From positions 10,076,001 through 10,140,000 of the forward strand of contig JABWDB010000005.1 in assembly GCA_019614645.1 (NCBI GenBank): DNA of 64,000 nucleotides, given 5' to 3'. The position numbers and the translations under genes are program-made. This DNA comes from Stratiolaelaps scimitus (Eukaryota; Arthropoda; Arachnida; Mesostigmata; Laelapidae). Positions 34,713 through 46,170 of this stretch are shown one piece after another (the first letter of the stretch is position 1; each line of letters starts with the position of its first letter). Under the pieces are notes generated by a model. That model was not told where the DNA came from and did no database searches. It saw nothing but the letters and a program-made list of their open reading frames with translations.

Positions 34713-35632
34713 GTGGTATAACACACGAGCAGTATAGTCCCTACCGGCACTAGCCAGCATTAGAAAGAACCAATGACAGAGAATGGAGGAGCTGCTTCGC
34801 CCCCACTTTTTTTTTTGGCGCGTCATGGTGGTCGGCTCGACAACGAAGTCGGCCGACAAGTTGATGCGGGGCAGAGACATAGGAGCCCTTGTCGGCTGAA
34901 GCTGTGCCTCGTCTGCGTTCTGGCCACCCTCTTACAAGCTCTAAACCCTGTGAGACTTAGGGCAAGTGGACTATCTCCCTTTCTGTTTCTCTCTTTCACT
35001 CGTTCGTCCCCCGCCTGCGCCTACAGAGTCGGTAGTCGACGAGCTGGTCCGGTGACCGTTTAGCTCCGAGGTTGGTAGCTTCGTATGAAAGGGGTATGAA
35101 ATAGGGGCGGCTGCTATTTCGAGACGCCCTGTACGGGTGGAATGACTGGCTCCCATAGCGCTGGTGCTGGTGGTGGTAGACTAAGGAGGCTTGCCTGCTT
35201 GGGTGTTACCCAACTGCCGGACTACTTGCCCCGGCTTGCCTTGCCGGCTACCGGCCGTCGCAGTTCCAGCTGCCTTCCGATGGTGTGTCCATAGAGGTCT
35301 ATAAAGAGGACAGCAAGAGTAGCAGCAGCAGCAGCCGCGCGGGGTGCTCAGCCAGATAGAGGTAGTGGCTGGTAGCCTCGAACACAGTGGGGGTTTGTTC
35401 GAGGATGGAAAAGGAAGAGGTCTCTGTTGTTGGCTGCTTGGGGAGGCCACAGCCGCAGCCTCAGCCGTAACCAGCAGCCGCAGCAGCAGCGGCCAATCTG
35501 ACGGTTGGTCTGTAGGTTGGCCTGGGCACATGGGGTTGACGTTAGGGTGAGCGTGGAGAAGGAGGCCGAGGGCTCGGCGACCATCGTGATGGGACGGCTC
35601 CCCAGGGACTCGGAACAGGGAGAGGAGCTTAC

Positions 35633-35678
35633 CTCGTCGGGAAGGGAAGGCCGAAGCATGGCTTGGAGCCGAGCTCAT
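35633..35678 (-). CDS. Candidate first coding exon
   Basis: On the minus strand an ATG with G at -3 opens 15 codons plus one base, ending at CGACGAG|GTAAGC, a strong donor. A second ATG at 35659 gives another frame that ends at the same donor in phase 0. The GC-rich DNA upstream has no TATA box. Without a matching downstream exon this remains a guess. Confidence 0.13.
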
Positions 35679-35920
35679 CCCGCCGGTCGGCAGGTTCGTA
35701 GGTCGCTTCTCGGTCGCTCCCTGTTCGGGCTAGCGGTAGTAGCCGCCAGTGAGCGAGCCCCTCCACCCCCCTTAGTCTACCCAGGGCAACTCAGCTACTA
35801 CTCAGCTAACCAGGCAGCTGACGACGACTTGTCTCTTTTCGCAGTTGCTGCTGCTGCTGCCGCCGCAGCTGCTCGAGTAGGCTAGAGCAGCCCAGCGGGA
35901 CAGGGGAACGAGGCAGGCAG

Positions 35921-35942
35921 CCGACCGACCGACCGACCGACC
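35921..35942. repeat. (CCGA)5 tetranucleotide repeat
   Basis: Five CCGA units plus CC, a relative of the GACC repeat at 21751. Confidence 0.95.
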
Positions 35943-36670
35943 CAGAGAGTGAGCAACGGCGGTCGTGTCCGAGTGAGCTCCCCTGTCCCGCCTTGGTGGC
36001 GTTTCTTCCTGAAGCTTCAGTAGTAGCAGCAGCAGCGGTCGGCACCAGTCGGATGGACGGCTGGAAAGGAAAGCCATACGGGGGGCTTGGCGTGACAGAG
36101 GCGCTCATCCAGCGTTGCTGGCTTTGCGCTATTGCAGGAAGGTCCGCGGACAACGGGGGATTGTACCCTCGAAGGGTAGTGCTGGGGCACCAAGCAGCGA
36201 GCAGCGGGATAAGGCTGGTTTAAAGTCACCTTATTATCATCACGTTACGTTTAGCATGGGCCGAACTGGGGTGGCAGAATGAGAGAGAGAGCGAGAGAGA
36301 GAGACAGGTCGAATAGCTACGAACTCACTTTCACTGTACCCCGACAGTGTCCGAGAGACAGATATACAATGACTGTACTATTGAAACATTACCAAGTGAA
36401 TACAAATGAATGCTAAAACGCTGAGTAACACAGATTTTGGCAACTCGCTTGGCGATAAGTGGACACCAGCTTCTTTTGGTCATATTACTTATTCACTGTT
36501 CAACGCACTTGGCCAGACAATGCTGATGATTTCCTTGATACCATCGCGTAGCTATCCGAGGGAGGATTTAGCTGTGCATTTTGACCAATGCGGCGCAATC
36601 CCCGTTATGTTTATACATATGCGGGTTGGCCAGCGTTCCTTCATATGAGGGATGATTTTGCCGAACTTAC

Positions 36671-36786
36671 CGTGTGATGCAGTCGACGTGAGCGGAATGT
36701 CCACCCGTACGACCGTGGCATCATGCTTTTTTGTAGCACTCATTTGCCATGAGTATGTAATCCAACTACACGGCTTTGCTACGTGA
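36671..36786 (-). CDS. Candidate internal exon, 116 bases
   Basis: On the minus strand CTTCTGTTTTTCCTATAACAG forms a strong acceptor and CACACG|GTAAGTTCGG a strong donor. Between them one frame is open and the other two stop. It enters in phase 2 and leaves in phase 1. The peptide reads naturally (about 38 residues, two Trp near the N-terminal side, then KKHDATVVRVDIPL). The same frame is open well beyond both junctions, about 145 codons in all, so an unspliced reading is also possible. The Trp plus alternating hydrophobic pattern would suit a beta-sandwich domain, but no family is recognised. Confidence 0.3.
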
Positions 36787-36913
36787 CTGTTATAGGAAAA
36801 ACAGAAGGCACCTTTATTCAGCGGCCGTGAGTGCAAGCGCGATATAATCAAGCGGCGGGGGGCCACGCCGCCGCTGGCTGAGGTTGCGAGTGACGCGCTG
36901 ATGAATATGTGGT

Positions 36914-36934
36914 GCGATTCGCCAGGCGAATCGC
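36914..36934. repeat. 21-base palindrome GCGATTCGCC-A-GGCGAATCGC
   Basis: Two perfectly complementary 10-base arms around a single A. The core CGCCAGGCG recurs 41 bases later at 36961-36969 and at 331 and 11375. Confidence 0.9.
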
Positions 36935-37033
36935 TCACGAAACACGAAAGTGAAGTATTTCGCCAGGCGGTTGCTATTGCAGAAGGTCATCCATGATGTG
37001 AAAAGGTGCCATGACATCAAATAACCCCCACCT

Positions 37034-37243
37034 TTGTCACGGTCAGGGCAAGGTGGCTGCTTATCAAGGCATTTATTTGGTAACAAGTCTGAGAGTCGCG
37101 TTGTCCCCTTGACAAAACTTTTGCCAGAATCTTGCCTCGTATCGCAGATAGAGTATACAGATTTTGATGGCGGTTATATCGTCATTGAGCACGTTTTTCT
37201 TGGACTGGCACGTAGCAGCTGTAATGGCAGGCGAGTTTTATGA
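37034..37243 (+). CDS. Small ORF, 69 codons, unknown
   Basis: A 69-codon frame without an ATG start in the 36.2-37.7 kb island. The second half is ordinary in composition, with an acidic/aromatic stretch (YTDFDGGY) followed by hydrophobics. Minus-strand frames cross the same DNA. It is not supported by splice signals. Confidence 0.1.
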   Translation: MSRSGQGGCLSRHLFGNKSESRVVPLTKLLPESCLVSQIEYTDFDGGYIVIEHVFLGLARSSCNGRRVL

Positions 37244-37749
37244 GCGCATTGGTCGCGCCTGCTATTATTTGATACGAAAAATAACAAGGTAGTGATGAGA
37301 TAATCAAGACATCTGATGTGTCCTTAAGAAGAGTATTTTTTTATCTGTTTTCTATCGAATGAGATAAGGATTTGTAACGGCTATTATTTTTGGGAGCCGA
37401 TTCCAATCTATTGCGGCCGCAACTTGTAGGCCTTAACCTCACATGAACTATATATATCCCCGTAGAGTCGCTAGGTTATGTCGATGATAGTATTGTGTCT
37501 AAGTCTTTGCACATGCGGTGTCGACGAATGATCAGTTTCGTTCTTAAAAGGCTAGCTAGACTGGCGATAGACCATTTGAATTAATTAGAGGTGTCCTCAC
37601 AAGCGCATCGTTGTGATTGTGGAACATGTATTCATTACAAGACAGAGCGCGACCGATACTCTAGGGCATGCATTACGAATAGAGGTCGCTAGCAGCGTCT
37701 TCTTAATAGGGAGAACAGCACTTCGTCTTGGATCTCTCTCTCGCTCTTT

Positions 37750-40720
37750 CCCTCGCTCCTATTCTATCCACTGCTTTTCTTAGTGAGTAGTGGTGCTCGA
37801 CGGGCAACGAATCAACCGGAGCCAAGTGACAACGTCGGTTTCCCCATTGTGTTAACGGGCCGTTTGCTGCAGCAACTAAGAGCCAGCAGCCGCCATTCTT
37901 CATGTCGATGCTGCATGTTCGCGACGCACCGTCTCGTGCCTCGAGACGGTGCCTTCCTACCTTACCTTAACTATGAAGCAGTGACTGCGCTCGAGGCCCG
38001 GCACCGGATGGCAGCGCCGGTGGACTTTCGGCAGCGGCAGCAGCCGGGCCGGTATCGTGAGGGCTGTGGGCAAGACTTACAGGACAGCAGTGGTAAGAAA
38101 CCGCCGCCGCTGCTGCGGCTCGAGTCGGCTCGAGCCAAACCAGTTCGAGACGACCACCGAGAAAGTCAGCGCTTGGGGCTGCAGCACCGAAAGGCCCCGT
38201 GGCCGCAGGGACAGCGGCAGAGTGAAGAGTAGTAGTTGTCCTAGTGGATATTGTCATGGAAGGGGAGGCGCAAGGGGGTTCGAGTGCGGCGCGGAGCGTA
38301 GCAGCTCAGTGCTGCCGTGTGGCTTAGTGCTCGCTAGCCGCTGCGTGTCGCTGGCGCCGCAGTTCTGCTATTGCCGCTGTCCTGTATTGGCTGTCTAGCT
38401 GGGTTTTCCTGGGCTGCCGACTTTTGGGGCGGTCTGCCGCGGCCTGACGGCGCTCGGCCCACTTCGGTAGTGCCCTCGGGCAGAACATTACTTCAATAGC
38501 ATCGGCTGGCTGCTGGCGGCAAGAGCAGAGGTAGTGTGGCTTGCGTTGCTGCTGCGGCTGTCTGTGGTACAGAAGGAGGCGACCGGCACCGACCGAGCGA
38601 CCGACCGGGTAGGCCCTCGCCGACCGCGGAAACACGACAGCGGTACGGCTATAGGATCGCAGTAGCAAGCCAAGAAAATAGGAAGGTATTACGATTTCGT
38701 GCCCACTACTACACAACGCTGCCGGCGTCGTGGCTACCTCTACCACCACCGGAGGCAGCGGCAGCGGCTGAACAGCGAAACGACAAAGGCGGTGTCGGGA
38801 GCAGGATAGGAGAACCGCTCCTCTCATCGCTGGTTCTCTCGAACTGTGTCACTGTGGCGTCTGCCCACAGTGACCTGCCCCGTTTTTGAACGGGGCAAGC
38901 TCCCTTTTGCTCTCTATTTCGTTCGCTTTTTCATACCGAGGCAGAGCAGCCGGCGGCAGCTTCGGTCTACACCTGCACCACGACAGGCCGGCGGGAACAG
39001 CAGCAAGGTGCGCTCACGATGCTTACGGTAGCGACAACGACGAGCGAGACAGAAGCCAGACGGTTGGCGGCAGTTGGGCGGTGCTGTGCTGGTGTCTCCT
39101 GTGCGGCTCAGCAGCTCAGGCTTGGTTAACACGGTGGAGAAGCAAGAAGAACTAAGGAGGGTTGGCGGAGAAAGGAGACAGAATGAGTAGGAAGAAGTAG
39201 AGAAAGAGAGAGAGAGAGACAGGGAGATAAGGGGGTGGACTCAGGGGGGGATCTATTAGAGAGGAAAAGGTAGAGAACGCTTTCTTTTCCACCGTGCCTT
39301 CGTGTTCTCCTGGTGATCTAGGTTTTCCCCTTCATGTATTTTGTGCAGCCGCCGCCGCCGCCACCGCCGCCGTCGCTGCTGGTACTTCTGCAGCGATTCC
39401 TACTACTGTGCTGCTAGCGCGACCACGACGACGACTCTGGATGTCTGCCGCTCTCTGCCGTGTGGAGTTCTTCGGGCAGCCCCGGGGAAGGGACAGAAGC
39501 CCGATAAGAGACGGTACTCGTGCGATGAGGGAGATTGGGGCGAGCGTCGTGTGTCGCAGGACGAGGGGAATAGCGCGCCTGGAAATTGGGGAGACCACGG
39601 AGGTCCCCTGGCCGCATAGCACCTGGCTGAAAGGCCCGCGGGCTCTCTAAGTGCGAGAAAAAAAAAAGAAGAGAAAGAACAAGCCAAGCGGCGAAGTGAA
39701 GTCAGTTGCTCTGAGTGCGTTGCTGCTTCTGCCGCTGCTGCTGCTGGTTCTCTTGGCTCGTCGACCGGTGGCCTCCCTTTGCCCGCTCGTTTTTGGCTTT
39801 TTTTTGCTCGCTCCGTTCGGTTCTGCGTCCGAACTGCTGTCTGCCCCACCAGTGTTGTGGTGAGCTAAGCCTCCTTCCCTCGTCCCCTTACTCTGTGCGG
39901 CTATTCCAATTTCTATCGCACAGCTCACGCTCTTTGCACGCACTCTCGAGGCCTGGCAACCGAGCCAGGGCTCTTCATCGTTCGAAAGAATCCGCCAGAA
40001 CGACGACCCGGGGACCCCGCGATCCTTCCTCCGTCTCTCACTAGGGAACGCGTGAATGACACGAGGAGAGCTGCTGCTGCTGCTGCTTAGAGCGGGCCCT
40101 CCGAATGGCGCTGCTTGCAGCTCGCTTGCTGATGGCTGCTGGGAGTCGCATCCAGCAGCGTCCATTGACGTTGCTGCGTTGTCATTCCCGTCTCTATCCG
40201 CAACCAGCCAAGCTTTGGTGCGTCTCCTCTTCAGCTTAGCTTCTTCAAGCCTCTTCGAACCTGCCTGAGACCTCAGCCAGCCATGGGCCGGTGTAAGACG
40301 GAGGAACTGGTGTCGTGTGACGTCGCTCCGGAAAAATCGTGCCCTGTTCAGCGGCAGCCGTGGTGCAACCAGAAGAACGTTGGCGTGATGCGAACACGAC
40401 GAATCGTAGTGGCGTCCTCCTTTGGGGGCCGTTTCGTCCTGATGCCTCTCGGCTTCAGCGCCCCGTGGCGTCTGCAGCTGCTGCTGCTGTTCTTGCTGCT
40501 TGTTCGGTAGCCTGATATGCTTCGGCTTTCCGGAGCTACTGCTGCTGCAGGCGTCGCTGCCGCTGCTCGACGTAGATACACAGTCAGGTCAGAGCCGAGT
40601 CGAGAGGGCCCTTTCAGAGTCGGCCTTTTTTCCGCCTCCGGGAATACAACAAGGACACACGAGTACAGCGGTGGTGGCGGCGGCGGCGGTCGCGGCGGCT
40701 GCAGGTAATATACCTAGTTG
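37750..40720. other. GC-rich block with hairpins; no supported gene
   Basis: CTG, GAC and GA repeats recur. A GTG|GTAAGA donor-like site lies at 38092-38099. A 172-codon minus frame (39647-40165) has a Ser/Lys-rich nuclear-protein look (KKKPKTSGQRE), but its antisense is a CTG-driven Leu run, so composition explains it. The two hairpins at 38848-38897 are the clearest structure here. Confidence 0.4.
38848..38897. promoter_or_regulatory. Two tandem perfect hairpins
   Basis: Hairpin 1 has a 10-bp stem, GTCACTGTGG/CCACAGTGAC, with a 7-base loop (38848-38874). One base later hairpin 2 has a 9-bp stem, TGCCCCGTT/AACGGGGCA, with a 4-base loop TTTG (38876-38897). Both stems are perfect. The role is unknown: RNA structure, a protein-binding site or chance. 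Confidence 0.8.
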
Positions 40721-40834
40721 AAGGGGTACGATAGAGATTCGGAGAGTATCTTTTTGCGCTGCTTCCTCTGGAGTTGCTGCTGCTGCTGCCGTTGTTATTA
40801 TAGACGCGAGAAAACGCTAGATATGGCTGTGGCA

Positions 40835-41210
40835 GTCATGGCTGGTATCTTGTTGGTAGCGATTTACACTCGGCCTCTCTTGTTTTCTTCGTATTTCTCG
40901 CATTTATTTCTTCCTTGACATATACCTCGATGCTATTAGACATAGATAAGATACAGCCGCTTTGTGGCTTTCCCTTGCCGCTTTGACGCGAGGAGCACCG
41001 CGATGACGCGATCGCGATCGATCGATAGCTCACTGAGACAAAAATTGTCTCATTACATCGGCGCGGGGCAAGCCAGTGACGCCAGCTGACCAGCTCCGTT
41101 GTTCGTATAATGACCGTATGGTAACTGTACAGCAAGGCTAATCTTGTGAACGGAGAAATAGATGTATTAGCCGACAATGATCGCCACAGCTTAATGTTGC
41201 TACATACCAA
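40835..41210 (-). CDS. Open segment, 124 codons, unknown
   Basis: A long minus-strand frame in moderate-GC DNA, without a usable ATG for its first 80 or so codons, so it would have to be an internal or terminal exon or a decayed gene. The first half is hydrophobic with Tyr/His; the last third is Lys/Glu-rich (YVKEEINARNTKKTREAE). No strong acceptor or donor brackets it. The segment ends in TGA. No family is recognised. Confidence 0.17.
41009..41052. repeat. Perfect 12-base palindrome plus 8-bp hairpin
   Basis: CGATCGCGATCG (41009-41020) is self-complementary. TGAGACAA/TTGTCTCA (41034-41052) forms an 8-bp stem with an AAA loop 13 bases later. Confidence 0.8.
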
Positions 41211-43373
41211 TAGTTATTATAATTATCCCTCCACGTCGTCGAACGTGGTACAACTTATTGCTGCAGCTGCTGGGCGCTTGACAATTCACCCAACGTGATT
41301 CGTGCATAACAAGGGCTGCCCTGGCTGTTGTGGGTGGTGCAAATGCGGCCAGACGTTAGGCTATAGGTAAGAAAGGAAGATTGATGAAGATCATGCACGC
41401 TTGAGTCTAGCGGAGCCTCACCGGTAGCCGGCGGCCAGCATAGCTGGAATATCTAACATCGAAGCTAACTGCGCGCCGTCCTGAGTATCTGGGTGAGTGT
41501 GTGTGACGCCTGTCCGATTACTTTCTGACTCTTCGTATGTGCGTAGAACGACCGTTCGACTAGTTGTAGTGGCAGCAGTAGCCGTAATAGCTGTAATAGC
41601 CAGCCGTGTCGTTGCTCGGCGCCTCTCGATTGAGTAACGCGGACAAATTTGTTGCCAGAATTTGGGAAACAGATTAGAGCAATTACAATTAGTGAATGAG
41701 AATATGGCACTTTAACATTAACCTGCTATATTGAACTTGAACGAATCACCACAGCCTCTTCCACACCACATATCTGCGTATGTATGTATATATTTATATA
41801 TAGACTACATTTCGTAGTGCGACCGTTCCGTGCGTCGGTCAAAAACATCACTATCTTAAATCGGATCAGAGGAGAGCTGAGCGCACCTGGTTGGTTGGCT
41901 GGCCAGCACTTTGGCAGTTGACCATGTTTCCTCTGGCGGCACTCGACAGACGGTCTGTTTTAGCCCTGTTCCTGCTGCCCTTCAACTCTGTGCGGGTGTA
42001 TGTATGTGTGTCCTATATTGGCCACCAATAAACCTTGTATTCGGGGCGGACGTACTGCTCATGTGGCGCGTAGCCATGGGCATCACGGGTGGCCCGCGGC
42101 GGCGGTGGTGGTGAAATTGTCGCTCAATTGGTCAATCGAATTGACAGCAGCGCAAAGTGGCATGCATAAACGCCCATGCACCCATCTACGCTGTGAGTGC
42201 GAGCAGCAGAAAGAATGTGAACACATATGTAGAGTCGACTTTGAAGCCAATACAGCAATGCCAGTTGGGTGAGTCGGCCGTTAGCTGAGAGCGAGGGGGA
42301 CAAGTTGAATGCCACCACCGCAGCTGCTGTCTCAGGAATCCGAAAGTGTGTGGCATATGTGGGTGACCCCCAGGCCCCGCCGCGTGACCCGGCCCAGTCA
42401 AGCCCAGCTCAGCGATGACGGGGCCTCTTCTATGCAGCTCGAAGCTCGCCAGCGAGGTAACACTGGTCTAGTGATAGGAACGTCGCCGACACACAAACGG
42501 CGGCGAACAGCGAACGCCTGACAGTGGTGGGGTGGCTGGCAGATTGCAGTTTACGGCACCCGCGACAGAGATGAAGAGGACATCTCTCCGTGCTACCCTC
42601 TGATGGCGCGATGGAATGATGGGCTGGGCAGAGCCGAGCAGCAGATCAAGTCTTGTGGTGACTTCGGGGGGGGGTTGTGCGGCTGCTACCACTACTACTA
42701 CGACTACTACTATACCACTACGGCCACAACTATCGGTCTAGTCGCTCGATTCGGCGTTGTGTGATTGTGGGGCCGCGGAGTCGTCTAGTCTAAGGGAGGG
42801 GCCATAGGGTCAAAAGACCGTTCGTTCGTGCGTCTGTTCAGCCATGGGTGTCAGTCAGCGGCGAACGAAGACCACGGTTGGGAGAGGGGCAGACCACTGT
42901 TCACCGCTGGTTGTAGTGCCGGCGGATGAGGATGGAAGCAGAGGCGTTTCTCTCGGTGGATGATGCCAGCGGCTCGCCGCGCACACGAATACTGTCCCAG
43001 TGCCGGTGGCACCGTTCCTGCTGCTACCACTACTACCACTACTAGTATCGCCCCGGCTTCCTCTGCCCCCCACCCAGCTTGTGGATTTGCTTGCGGCAGG
43101 CAGCGTAGGGAGCGAAGTGGACGTTGGGAGATGCAGGTCCGTGAGGGAAGAGCGAGCGAAGGAGAGCGGGGAACTGGAAGAGGGTCAGTCATTCGCTTCG
43201 TCGCGAGGTAAGAGCAGCCGAAGAGGCCGCCGGGGGGCACTCCGTCATCAGTAGCTGGCAGAGCCGCTGCTGCCAGCAGGCAGGCAGACCAGCTCGTGGT
43301 TTCTTCCCCTCGCTGCTGCTGCTGCTGCTGCCCCCGAATAAGACGGACGGGCGGAGAGCCGCGAACGAAGGCA

Positions 43374-43517
43374 ATGTCGCGGGCTGTGGCCTCGGTGGTG
43401 CTGGTGGCGGCGGCGGTAGCGGTACTAGTCAGCCCGACACCCAAAGCACAAGCAGGCGATGCAGCCGCGTCAGTCGGTGCAAGCTGCATCTCATACTGTT
43501 GTCATTACTGGTGGTGA
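43374..43517 (+). CDS. Weak signal-peptide-like ORF, 47 codons
   Basis: An ATG (G at -3) starts a frame whose first 27 residues look like a secretory signal: a short basic start, a Val/Ala-rich core, and an AQA|G cleavage-like site. Only 20 residues follow before the stop, so it would need splicing to make a real product. The Val/Ala core derives from GTG/GCG-rich DNA, so composition may explain it. Confidence 0.1.
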   Translation: MSRAVASVVLVAAAVAVLVSPTPKAQAGDAAASVGASCISYCCHYWW

Positions 43518-45609
43518 TGGTGTTGGTCTCTTGCGAAGGGTAAAGCTATAGCGAAGGTCTCGTTGTTCACTCACACTGCTTCCTCCTTTGCTGCCGTGGC
43601 TCACTATATTGATGATGCAGGGGCGGCGTTCGTACATAAAATAGGTCACTTTCGACCTTTCGATAGTCCAATGATAGTAGTGGTGGTGGTACAGTAACTG
43701 CTTGTGCTGCCGGTTGGTTCTGAACGAGAGACGATGGCGCACTGGCGATGATCACGACCGTGACCGTAGTCGCCTGCTGGTTGGGCTTGTACTGGAGTAG
43801 TGATGCTGCGACATTGGCCCTGGTAGCAGGTGTCGGAGTGGATTTGCCACTGCCATGCGGAATAGAACTGCTAAGCAAAGATGCTACCAGGAACTAGCAA
43901 ACGGGGGGGGGGGGAGTGGTCTGTTCGGGTGTCATCCAGATGATGCCCTCAGGACGTTGTTGCTACTGCTCCTGCCATGGAACCTGTGGCAGTAGACGTA
44001 TCGGAAGGTTGCAGCCCTACAATAGCTGGTCAGTATGGTAAGCTTTAAGCGGTCATAGCCATCCTAGCCTCTCACTCGTAGACGCAGGATGACTTCACAC
44101 TCGGACCCTCACAGCCGGCGGCCAAATCAGTGATGTGGCAGTTTCCTTATCGTTTGTTGGTGCTATTTCTGCTGCTGTTTTTGCTGTTGCTTCGTTCAAA
44201 TAAAGAAATACACCGACAGAGAGACCCTCTCTCTGATGACCCACCGCGAGGTCGAAAAACAGCCTGCAATCTGGACTGCTACACTTCTAGGCCGCTTTGC
44301 TGTTTCTGTTAGACAGCCTCTGGGGCTCTGCTCTGACCTCCTAAATCCGCTGGGTTCGTCCGTCCGGCTGTCCGTCCTCGCCGGCGTTTTCTCGACGGAC
44401 ATTGTTCGTTATTCGACCAGAAGGAGAAACATAGAGCCTGGTCAGGCTGGGCCGTCGAGCCGTGTACCAGCAGGCCATGCCAGGCTGGAGAGCCGGAACG
44501 GAAAGACAATGGTCCACCGGATGGTTGCTGCTACGTCCTCTCTGGCGATTCTCTCTGGCGTTTACCGCCGGGGAAGTAACCGGGCGGTCGGACGAACGGC
44601 AATCTCAATAATCGTTAAGACTTGAGCGGAGCAGGGGAAACAAAGCAGGCGGACGGTCGGTCGGGGGCTCGGTCGGGGGTGCACGAACGCAGCTCCTTTC
44701 GTTGTCTGCTATTGCTGGGCTCTCGTTGTCCTTTCCGCGTTTTCGACACTACCCGACACCCTAAAGCCCCATTGCCCCAAACCGACCCACGAAAACCCAA
44801 CACAGCGTCTCGTCGTGGACCGGCCGACCGACTGCCTGCCTTCTGTTTCTTTCATCGTAACCCTCTTCGTTTTCGTTCTTTCGGGGGCCGCTGCCTGGGG
44901 GTCGCCCCCGTCGAGCAGCCGAGGTGCGGAGACGGCCTGGGGATCTCGACTCTTACGCGCGTCAGCCTCTTCTCTGGTGGCAGCCACCGGCGACCGCCTG
45001 CGCCTTCGTCCCGTATCATGTACCCGGTACATCCGCCTCGGTCGCCGCTCTCCACTGTCGCCATGGAGGCGACAGCGTGTGGTCGCTGGCGGTGGTGACG
45101 ACGATGCTGCTGATGCCGCTGCCGCCGCCGCCGCACTTCCGGTCAGTCAATATGTAGATGAGGCCCTACGACTCAATGTAAAAACGGCCCATTGGCTTGA
45201 CGTGGGCAGGGAGCTGTCCCGCGGACCCCAGCTCCGGCCGTAGCGGCTTTGAGTAGGGCTGTTGTCCGGTTTTAGCGACCACCGCCATCCGGCCGTCCTT
45301 GGTAAGGAGGCCCTTTGGGGCTCTCTGCCTGCCCCGGGAGATCCTCTGCTTACAAACGTGGCAGACTAGTGAGAAGGGACAGCAGGAGATTTGGGTCCAG
45401 CCATGGCCGGAAAAAGGCCCCCCACTCTCTCCCTTTTTCTCTCTGTCTCTCTCTCTACAATTCCCTAGCATCGTCGTCTGCCGCTAACAGAAGCAGAAGC
45501 ACGCTGCACGCCGTCATTGCTATTGTCGCTGCCGGTTCCCAATTGGTCTGCTGCTTCCTCCCCGCGGCTGGATAGAGGCCGTGACTCATGGCCCTATCGT
45601 GGCAGGGGG

Positions 45610-45643
45610 CAAGACTCCCCGCGGGCCTGCGCGGGGAGTCTTG
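45610..45643. promoter_or_regulatory. Perfect 14-bp GC-rich hairpin
   Basis: CAAGACTCCCCGCG (45610-45623) and its exact reverse complement CGCGGGGAGTCTTG (45630-45643) surround a 6-base loop, GGCCTG. This is the longest perfect stem I found outside simple repeats. It lies in overlapping low-quality frames, so it is unlikely to be constrained by coding. Possible roles are an RNA element or a DNA-binding site; neither is shown. Confidence 0.85.
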
Positions 45644-46170
45644 GCGGCAGTGGCGATGAACGGAGGGTTCACCGGTTCCTCCGAACGACGACGAGCAGCG
45701 CTCGGCGTCGTTCGTATTAATTGGTGTTGCGCCCCAAAACACCCGAATCAATCACACGAGGAGGAAGAGCTACGATGGTCGGTCGAACGAAATTGAGCGT
45801 CCGTGGTCGCCGTTGTCCCGACGGCGGCAGAGGGCCAGGGGACTCTCAGCTTCTGCTGCTCCAGGATCCCCCCTTTTCGCTCTGCCACTCTTTCTACCGG
45901 CTCACCAGCCCCGAGACCCGTGTCGCAGTGCTGCTTGGCCAGTGGAATCATCGGCCGGCGAGGCCTGGCGACAGTCCTGCCGTCTTCCGCAATCGCCTTA
46001 CACTCGCTCATAGTCTTCGATGTCGATCGTTCTCGTGTGGCTTTGCGCCAGCTAGCGCTGGACAAGATAGCATGCCTACTGGTATCACAGGAACTGCTGC
46101 TGTGGTGATAAGGAACGGCTGCGGCGGCGGCGGCAGCGAACTTTGTCACCATCTTATCTGCTATCGGTGA

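Larger units (their letters stand above)
41711..46170. other. GC-rich block, no supported gene apart from weak calls
   Basis: Overlapping frames up to 212 codons (42851-43489, minus) are Ala/Pro/Thr-rich or repeat-driven. A GAG|GTAAGAG donor-like site lies at 43204-43211 and a TTG|GTAAGG site at 45298-45305 (plus), without clean exons. A G12 run lies at 43903-43914. Confidence 0.4.

Noticed and set aside
36814..37086. Bacterial-looking 90-codon minus frame
   Set aside because: No ribosome-binding site or neighbouring gene context, and the palindrome inside it explains part of its sequence; likely a shadow of the 36.6-36.9 kb frame.
39647..40165. 172-codon minus frame with a nuclear-protein look
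   Set aside because: Composition is explained by GC content and CTG repeats; the antisense also looks like a signal peptide for the same reason.
40605..40630. Histone mRNA 3' stem-loop suggested by GGGCCCTTTCAGAGTCGG
   Set aside because: The stem arms do not pair and no histone ORF precedes it.
42851..43489. 212-codon minus frame with poly-Gln and poly-Val
   Set aside because: Low-complexity runs come from GCT and GGT triplets and there is no domain.
44130..44312. Secreted Cys-rich peptide (60 codons, signal-like start, C-C-CC-C ending)
   Set aside because: The hydrophobic start comes from CTG/TTT runs and the short Cys tail has no family match. There is no splice or transcript signal, so I do not call a toxin-like gene.
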